This document shows, in pieces, positions 62,297-64,000 of a stretch of DNA of 64,000 bases. The notes beneath the pieces are model-generated. The model searched no databases and was not told where the DNA came from. It saw nothing but the letters and a program-made list of their open reading frames with translations. The position numbers were made by a program, and so were the translations under genes. Within the stretch, counting starts at the first letter, position 1. Each line of letters begins with the position of its first letter. The stretch is taken from positions 1,509,375 through 1,573,374 of the forward strand of contig NZ_WELG01000002.1 in NCBI RefSeq assembly GCF_009184425.1, in the 5' to 3' direction. The stretch is from Flagellimonas olearia (GTDB lineage Bacteria; Bacteroidota; Bacteroidia; Flavobacteriales; Flavobacteriaceae).

Positions 62297-63223
62297 TCAA
62301 AAAGTATCACTTTTCTTATACGCTTCGATTACGGCCAGTTCCCCTTCTTTTCCTTGAATGGAATTGCCATGCTCCATACCCAAGATTCCTTGGAATCCTT
62401 TGGAATGGATATGTTTGAAGACATTCGTATAATTGATTTCGCCAGTGGTGGGTTCGTTTCTCCCAGGATTATCACCTATTTGGAAGTAACCTATTTCATC
62501 CCAACAAGCATCTATGTTGGGTATAAGATTGCCTTCCTGTATCTGTTGGTGGTAAATGTCGAATAGAATTTTGCATGAGGGGCTGTTCACCGACTTGCAA
62601 ACAGAGAATGCCTGCGGACTTTCTGACAGGAACAGACCGGGGTGGTCCCTAAAATTTAGAGGCTCCAAAACCATGGTGATGCCGTGGGGCTCCAAAATGT
62701 CCGAGGCCCTTTTCAATGATTCGACCACATTGGTGGTCTGGTAGGCCATATTCAAACGAGGGGCTATATGTCCGGGAACAACCGTCATCCATTTGGCATT
62801 GACACGTTTGGCCACTGCAACACTTTCTTGGATTTCTTTTAGGAACTTTTCCCGAAGGGCTGTGTCGCCATTGGTTAAATTGGGCTCTTTCCAGAAAATC
62901 TCGTGTGCCACAAATACACCCATGGTCATATTGCGTTTGGCCATGGTGCTGGCCATTTTTTCTTGGGTTTGAATAGACCGCCCCTTCATGCCATTGTCCT
63001 CAAAGGCTGTAAACCCTTGATCGGCCATAAAGTTAAGCTGGTCCACTGGGTCATCCCCTGCATGGTTTTTGAACATCCCTAAATGGGGGGCGTATTTTAA
63101 TTGGAAGGTATTTTTTAATGGGGGAGTACCAAGTTTCTGTCCAGCAGTACCCAGACTTATTCCACCTAATCCCAAGGCAGTGGTGGCCATAAGTTTTTGT
63201 TTGACAAATTTTCTTCTGTCCAT
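62297..63223 (-). CDS. Exported hydroxypyruvate-isomerase-like TIM-barrel protein
   Basis: A 308-residue AP-endonuclease-2-type TIM barrel of the Hyi/IolE-like sugar isomerase class. The signal has a twin-arginine motif (DRRKFVKQKLMATTALGLGG), so it is exported. Metal-ligand segments are visible: VLEPLNF (Glu), FDIYHQQ (Asp, His), and GMEHGNS (Glu, His). The substrate could be a hydroxypyruvate, a keto-sugar or an inosose. It is the first gene of the leftward trio, 11 bases before the SUMF1-like gene. Confidence 0.88.
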   Translation of the reverse strand: MDRRKFVKQKLMATTALGLGGISLGTAGQKLGTPPLKNTFQLKYAPHLGMFKNHAGDDPVDQLNFMADQGFTAFEDNGMKGRSIQTQEKMASTMAKRNMTMGVFVAHEIFWKEPNLTNGDTALREKFLKEIQESVAVAKRVNAKWMTVVPGHIAPRLNMAYQTTNVVESLKRASDILEPHGITMVLEPLNFRDHPGLFLSESPQAFSVCKSVNSPSCKILFDIYHQQIQEGNLIPNIDACWDEIGYFQIGDNPGRNEPTTGEINYTNVFKHIHSKGFQGILGMEHGNSIQGKEGELAVIEAYKKSDTF

Positions 63224-63546
63224 TATAACGACTTGTAATTGTTTGGTTTAGACTGTAATGGTTTTCAAGTTAAGAAAACACCTGTTAAGGTAGGTGTATT
63301 TGTATTGGATGGCTAATACAAAATTTGCCTCTAGCGTTGTTTTTTTTGCCCTATAATGGATTTGACCCGACATTAGGCAAATAGAATATGTGTTTGGGAG
63401 GGAGAGCTTTGGCCCATAAAAAAGGAATGCCGACCTAAAATAGGTCGGCAATCCCGCGACTATACTAACTCAAAACAAATCACTACCCATCCATTGTAAA
63501 CAATGGATTTGCATCTTTATCCAAGATTTTCACTTGGTACGAGTTC
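63224..63546. other. Intergenic region (323 bases)
   Basis: No coding potential is visible. It should contain the minus-strand promoter of the TIM-barrel trio near 63230-63320, but no clear TAnnTTTG/TTG pair is found. A terminator for the right-hand lipoprotein gene lies at 63418-63450. Confidence 0.6.
63418..63450 (-). terminator. Terminator of the carboxypeptidase-regulatory-like lipoprotein gene
   Basis: A perfect 10-bp stem (TGCCGACCTA/TAGGTCGGCA) with a 3-base loop; on the minus strand a T-run follows after four bases. It lies about 97 bases after the lipoprotein stop. Confidence 0.8.
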
Positions 63547-63885
63547 TTATTTTTGGTTCAATGTCAAAGCTACCTCTTTAACGATTTCGTCACTAACATA
63601 AACCAACTGTGGTGTATTTCCTGTGTCCCAGACGTTTCCCTCAATGGTCACGGTGGCCCCCACATAGTAGTTGCCGGCTTCCAGTCCGGTAAAGGAAAAA
63701 TTTCCTTCACTGCCGGTAGTGGTACTTTCTACCAAAGAAGCACTTTCGTTATAGAGTTTTACCGTGATTCCTGAAACAACATTCCCATCATTGGCGCTAG
63801 CCGTACCTATGATCGAGGCACTGTCATCTTTGCTACAGGAAATAAATATGGTCAAGGAGAATACTAATAACAATATTCTTTTCAT
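63547..63885 (-). CDS. Small lipoprotein with a carboxypeptidase-regulatory/SdrD-like beta domain
   Basis: A 112-residue lipoprotein (signal MKRILLLVFSLTIFISC, lipobox FISC near residue 17, then SKDDSAS). The mature part is a single Ig-like beta sandwich. Its pattern (IIGTASANDGNVVSGITVKLYNE...GNFSFTGLEAGNYYVGAT) fits the CarboxypepD_reg or SdrD B-like domain. It is probably surface or periplasmic and without enzymatic activity. The frame is open upstream to a TTG, but this ATG starts the signal peptide. Confidence 0.8.
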   Translation of the reverse strand: MKRILLLVFSLTIFISCSKDDSASIIGTASANDGNVVSGITVKLYNESASLVESTTTGSEGNFSFTGLEAGNYYVGATVTIEGNVWDTGNTPQLVYVSDEIVKEVALTLNQK

Positions 63886-63911
63886 TTCTTTTAGGTTAAA
63901 GGTTAATAATC

Positions 63912-63998
63912 TTATTCCAAAACATTTTTCCACTTCGTCTGGCGACCTGTAAACCAAATAGGTAGGTTGTAATCGTCATGTTGACTGATCCGTGCCCA
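63912..63998 (-). CDS. Possible C-terminal fragment of a gene running in from the right
   Basis: A minus-strand frame that is open to the window edge and ends at 63912, 26 bases before the lipoprotein ATG. It would encode about 28 residues ending in TGRQTKWKNVLE. The spacing fits an operon with the small lipoprotein, but the fragment is too short to identify, and another minus frame is also open to the edge. Confidence 0.3.
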   Translation of the reverse strand, partial: WARISQHDDYNLPIWFTGRQTKWKNVLE

Positions 63999-64000
63999 AT

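Overview
This window comes from a member of the Bacteroidota, very probably the family Flavobacteriaceae (a Muricauda/Flagellimonas-like genome would fit). Supporting signs are the gliding genes gldB and gldC, SusC/SusD outer-membrane uptake genes, an ECF sigma/FecR pair, TAnnTTTG-type promoters, weak Shine-Dalgarno signals with many GTG/TTG starts, and moderate GC.

Bases 1-14.5 kb are mostly housekeeping. They hold the end of an aromatic aminotransferase, tyrA and a DAHP synthase-chorismate mutase fusion (one operon), rsgA and dtd, three tandem DUF3857/transglutaminase-fold proteins, a MazG-like pyrophosphohydrolase, aroA, queA and rlmN. From 14.6 to 26.3 kb come a polyprenyl diphosphate synthase, small hypothetical genes, a 2OG-Fe(II) oxygenase, a HemG-like flavodoxin, dnaG, an atypical LuxR-type response regulator, nadE, gldB-gldC, a pirin, ysxC and an alpha/beta hydrolase.

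From 26.5 to 42.1 kb lies a compact dcw (division and cell wall) cluster: mraZ-rsmH-ftsL-ftsI-murE-mraY-murD-ftsW-murG-murC-ftsQ-ftsA-ftsZ. It starts with a recognisable 10-bp-periodic MraZ operator and is followed by a YqeY-like gene and tRNA-Arg(UCG).

From 42.8 kb to the right edge the content is accessory and catabolic. A secreted FAD oxidoreductase converges on an alcohol dehydrogenase that forms an operon with an XRE-cupin regulator. That operon is divergent from a DUF5690 permease followed by a secreted metallophosphoesterase and a GH20-type lipoprotein. Next comes an ECF sigma/FecR/SusC(STN)/SusD unit whose operon ends in two paralogous secreted glycerophosphodiester phosphodiesterases. 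A convergent leftward set encodes an exported TIM-barrel isomerase, a SUMF1-fold protein and a Gfo/Idh/MocA oxidoreductase. I infer a locus for scavenging phosphodiester- or organophosphate-containing compounds (glycerophosphodiesters, possibly glycerophosphoinositol-like or phosphodiester-decorated glycans). This is the best candidate here for an undescribed system.

Other notable points are a DnaG that lacks all four zinc ligands, a response regulator with Glu at the phospho-acceptor position, two DUF3857 paralogues without the transglutaminase Cys and His, a nine-copy GATGCCC heptamer array, and REP-like palindromes, one of them inside the dcw cluster.
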